Assembly (NCBI GenBank): GCA_036874045.1
Contig: CM072341.1
Span: forward strand, 17,992,501-18,056,500
Length of the DNA stretch: 64,000 bases
DNA from: Cymodocea nodosa
Lineage: Eukaryota > Streptophyta > Magnoliopsida > Alismatales > Cymodoceaceae
Direction: 5' to 3'
In this document: positions 60,714 to 64,000 of the stretch, in pieces
How positions within the stretch are numbered: the first letter of the stretch is position 1
Layout: the number at the start of each line of letters is the position of its first letter
Translations under genes and position numbers: made by a program
The notes under the pieces: generated by a model
Database searches by the model: none
The model's input: the letters and a program-made list of their open reading frames with translations, nothing else
Told to the model about the DNA's origin: nothing

Positions 60714-62034
60714 ATGGACGGTTTGGCAATCTCGACGCCCCTGAGGAGTGGAACAATCCCGGCAACTCCCGGCCACCACCACAATCAGCAGCAGCAGCAG
60801 TACCAGTACCCGGACGTGTGGAGTCTGGAGAAAAGCACCGGCCACCTTGTGGGAGAGGACTTCTCCATAGATGACCTCCTCAACTTCAGTAGCATACCGG
60901 ACGAAGCACTGGAGCAGGAGGAGTTTGGAGAAGAAGAAAAGGTGGCAGAGGACGACAACGGCTCCAACTCCAACTCTCGCTCTGGTCTTGCCTTCGACGC
61001 CATACATGCGGACCAACCCCTCGTTCCCGTAAGCAACCAGAGCGAGTTCGCTCTGTTCTTCTTTTGCTGTCGGTTTTTGGCCTCTAACCGCGGTTTTTTC
61101 TTTGGTTCTCGTACAGGCCGAAGACGTTTCCGACCTGGAGTGGGTCTCTCAAATCGTCGACGATACCTTTGTCGTCGATATCCCATGCTCCGCCGTTCCG
61201 CCCTCTTACTTCCACCCTCCAACCACCACCGCCGCCGTCAAACATGGCAGGTCTCCTTCCGCCGGCTCCGTGACCTCTGTTTCCACCTCCGTAAAAAGGA
61301 CCTTCACCTTCTCCGACAACACCGTGGAAGTACCCTCCAAGGTCCGTAGCAAGCGTGCCCGTACAGGAGGCCGCCTTTGGTCCTTGCATCGTCTCCAGCT
61401 CCCAGAACCCATGAGCTGCTCCTTGTCCTCCTCGTCTTCCTGCTCGTCCACCTCCTCCCCATCCTCCTGCCTCATGATGGAGCCCACCAAAGGCGTTAAC
61501 CTAGACGTCGTTGTTCACAGAGGAAGAGGAAGGCCGCCACTCCACAAGAAAAACCAAGCCGCCGCCACCGGCCAGCAGCAAGTTCCACCAAGCAAGCAAC
61601 ATAAGAAGAAGGGACGAAAACCCAAAGCCACGCGGCCGGCGCGTGCAGAGCATCACGAAACGACGGCAACCACCGACGGAGTGAGCGGCAGACGCTGCAG
61701 CCACTGCGGAGTCCAGAAGACACCTCAATGGCGGGCGGGCCCATTGGGGGCAAAGACCTTATGCAACGCCTGCGGCGTCCGATACAAGTCGGGCCGGCTG
61801 CTGCCGGAGTACCGCCCGGCCGTGAGCCCCACCTTCCTGGACCACGTCCACTCCAACAGCCACAAAAAGGTGCTGGAGATGCGGCGTAAGAAGGAACTCA
61901 TGCAGCAAGAGCAGGAGGAGGAGGAGGAGGAGGAGGAGGAGGTGTTCGTGGTGGGTGACTCCGCCGGCGGCGGTCCACCTTCTCCACCTCTCTTCCTGCC
62001 GACGCCTCTGACGGCGCAGCACATGGTATTCTGA
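60714..62034 (+). CDS. GATA zinc-finger transcription factor, subfamily A (GATA5/12-like)
   Basis: Exons 60714-61028 and 61117-62034 give 410 residues. Plant A-type GATA factors bind WGATAR-like DNA and act in light and developmental regulation. The finger is C299-X2-C302-X18-C321-X2-C324, spelled [18 protein letters not shown] and [13 protein letters not shown]. It is followed by the family-typical [10 protein letters not shown] and [16 protein letters not shown]. An acidic N-terminal region has [10 protein letters not shown], typical of the subfamily. A basic segment near 238-275 includes RGRGRPP (AT-hook-like) and KKKGRKPK, a likely nuclear signal. The C-terminal part has a run of glutamates encoded by a GAG repeat. 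Start: 60714 is the first ATG in frame; a GTG six bases upstream is not a plausible start. The gene is very GC-rich. Confidence 0.95.
61915..61940 (+). repeat. GAG trinucleotide repeat in the GATA coding sequence
   Basis: About nine GAG codons in succession encode a glutamate run C-terminal to the zinc finger. Confidence 0.92.
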
Positions 62035-64000
62035 GAGAGGTAGTCGGTCCGGTAGGTTTGTACATTATTCAGAGGTGGCCGATGATTCCTTGCTGCCGGC
62101 GTTGTGTCGTCACCTCCTCTCATCCTCTTTAAGTCTTAGGGTCGTTTGGATTAGATTAGACGAGAATATTTCATATTAATTTGTTGGTCCATGTGCGACC
62201 TTTTCTCCTGCCATTTTGTACGAAAGGAGGCTTCGGACTTGTGAAGGCTCTCGCCGGCTGTGCTCTGCTAATCTCATGAATTCTGACTGCCTGTCGTGAT
62301 TTAGAAGATGACGATGGTGTTAATAATAATTGTAACCAACCCATGCATGATAAATGCATCATTAACTAATCGAAGTATTAGATTCAAATCCGTAAAAATA
62401 ATAGGCCCTGCTCCTTCAATTATTTTTCGGGCCTCCTTCGCCTGAACCGACGGCCGAAGCCGAGGCATCTACTTTTTCCGGCTGTCCTCTAATAATCCGT
62501 CAAAACACGTGTCAGTGGGTCGGTCCGCTGTTTTGTCTGTTTCCCCAACCTTTTTGTTTTTTTGTTTTTATTTATTTATGTCGATTTTAAATAATTAACC
62601 TATGTGTAAATTTCTTTTCGGTAATGTGATTTTATACTCATGTTAATCATATGTATATATATTGACGATTTCAAAGTTACGTCCATGGATTTTGAAGGCC
62701 GATCTACCAACATTAAACCACAGTTTTTTTATATGTGTATTTTTTAAATAAATAAATAAATAAAATAAAATAAAATAAAAATTTGACCATTACGAACACT
62801 GGAAAAGGAATCGGCATCAGCGAGAAGGCTACTCTATTGAAAGTAATTTCCACGGTAATTTATTATTAAACGATCTTTCGTCATTTTCTAATATTCATTC
62901 CGTAGAAATCACTTCCTAATAAAATGTTTACTAATAGATGACGATATGTATGGCAGAGATAAAATGTTTACAGAACGATAAGATTTATTCTTTATACAAT
63001 CAAATAACTAACTAGTTTATATTTTGATTTTCAAACATTGTAGTTTGATTATATAATTCAACTTAATTAAGTTGCATTAAGATATTACGGTCAACCAGAT
63101 GGGCCGGATCTAAGCGAAACCTATTGTTGGTCTAATTGAAATAAATTTACCCTTCCATTTTTCTGGTCTGCAGTTCATTTTGTTAAATGACGAGATGCCA
63201 AACACCATTTGAGATTTGCTGGCAAGTTCAGTGGGCAACCTACCTACACATGTGATGGGTGGTTTTAGACTAAGAAAATTATAACATCATCAATGTATAT
63301 TGGACATTTAGAATTTCGCACGTATGGGAGGATCCCATTGCCTCAAACTTCATTGCACCATTCAAAATCAAGAACTTAGAATTGTCGATGGATTTTATCA
63401 AAAGCCCTTTCGGAATGAAGCTTAATGAAGTAGACGGAGTGCAATGGATGTGAACATTCTTGAGTCGTAAAAAGAGAAAAGAAAGAAAAGGCATGCATGT
63501 AAACATTCAATTATTTATACCGGAATCCAAACCCTCAAAAATTTTACCAACACCAACGTGCAAGACAAAAACATGTCAGATCGTGACGTTGAGGTTGGGA
63601 TCGAAGAGGGTGATGAAATTTAAATAAAGAACGCACGACATGGTTTATAAGTTAAGCTTCGGTCCATGGCTATAGTTTTTTTTTTTATTTCTTCGTGAAG
63701 TATGAATCTCGTGATTTCAAAAGATTCAAATTCAGTGATTGGTAGAAAAATCTTTAATTATCATGGTAGGCGGCCGGGCCTTATTAAGGTCTATGGCTAC
63801 AATTATGAGATCGAAATTACTGTTGTGTCCTTTTTGTTTATTTGTGTTGTATTTGCTGCTGCCTGATAGCTGGACCATTGAAGTCTCCCGGTAAGGGCTG
63901 TGTACGGATGGTAGATTTTAATTTTAATTTCGTACCATTTCTTTCTCTTTTTTTCAAAAAAAAAAAAAGGCTAACTTCGCCTCTCTCTCTCTCTCCTGCC
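62035..64000. other. Downstream of the GATA gene, no gene seen
   Basis: GATA 3' UTR in the first few hundred bases, then AT-rich DNA. An AAATA-type run lies at 62746-62780 and A and CT runs at the end. The antisense frame 63279-63506 shows no domain. Confidence 0.6.

Noticed and set aside
60118-61016. Long minus-strand frames over the GATA leader and exon 1
   Set aside because: Low-complexity Glu, Asp and Gly runs from CCT/CGT repeats; no family. Opposite a well-supported GATA gene.

Overview
This is nuclear DNA from a flowering plant. Evidence: spliced genes with GT-AG introns, AT-rich introns up to about 4.8 kb, plant-specific families (CYP84A ferulate 5-hydroxylase, P-class PPR protein, A-subfamily GATA factor), and many LINE, copia and MITE remnants. 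The very GC-rich coding exons of the CYP84A and GATA genes beside AT-rich introns suggest a monocot, but the sequence does not fix the species.

Layout. 1-13277 (+): 3' part of a long PHAF1/UPF0183 gene (13 exons in the window, N-terminus outside), with introns holding an old short-LTR copia element with a LINE fragment between its LTRs, a 104-bp tandem duplication and a TIR element with internal minisatellite-like repeats. 13278-17944: intergenic, with an RTE-type LINE remnant and an unexplained exon-like pair. 17945-26173 (+): five-exon gene for a 196-residue conserved plant protein of unknown function (DUF8204-like), with a copia fossil in intron 1 and a MITE in intron 2. 27743-33849 (+): mitochondrial coiled-coil DUF1640/CCDC90 (FMP32/MCUR1-like) gene, one short internal exon not placed. 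35541-38078 (-): complete CYP84A ferulate/coniferaldehyde 5-hydroxylase gene, 521 aa. 42896-44392 (-): intronless mitochondrial PPR gene. 44948-47760 (-): complex I NDUFA5-like gene with an in-frame stop at codon 52. 49293-53642 (-): twelve-exon DEAD-box RNA helicase of the HAS1/DDX18 (RH51) type, 587 aa. 53.7-60.7 kb: gene-poor DNA rich in simple repeats. 60714-62034 (+): two-exon GATA zinc-finger factor, 410 aa. 62035-64000: no gene seen.

The genes are unrelated housekeeping and regulatory loci, not a cluster. Common threads are organelle function (FMP32-like, PPR, NDUFA5) and a single phenylpropanoid enzyme. I found no tRNA, rRNA, CRISPR array, or convincing undescribed multi-gene system. 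The most checkable oddities are the NDUFA5 stop codon, a repeat family shared by introns of two separate genes, the TIR element with internal repeats, and the exon-like stretch at 16.5-16.8 kb.
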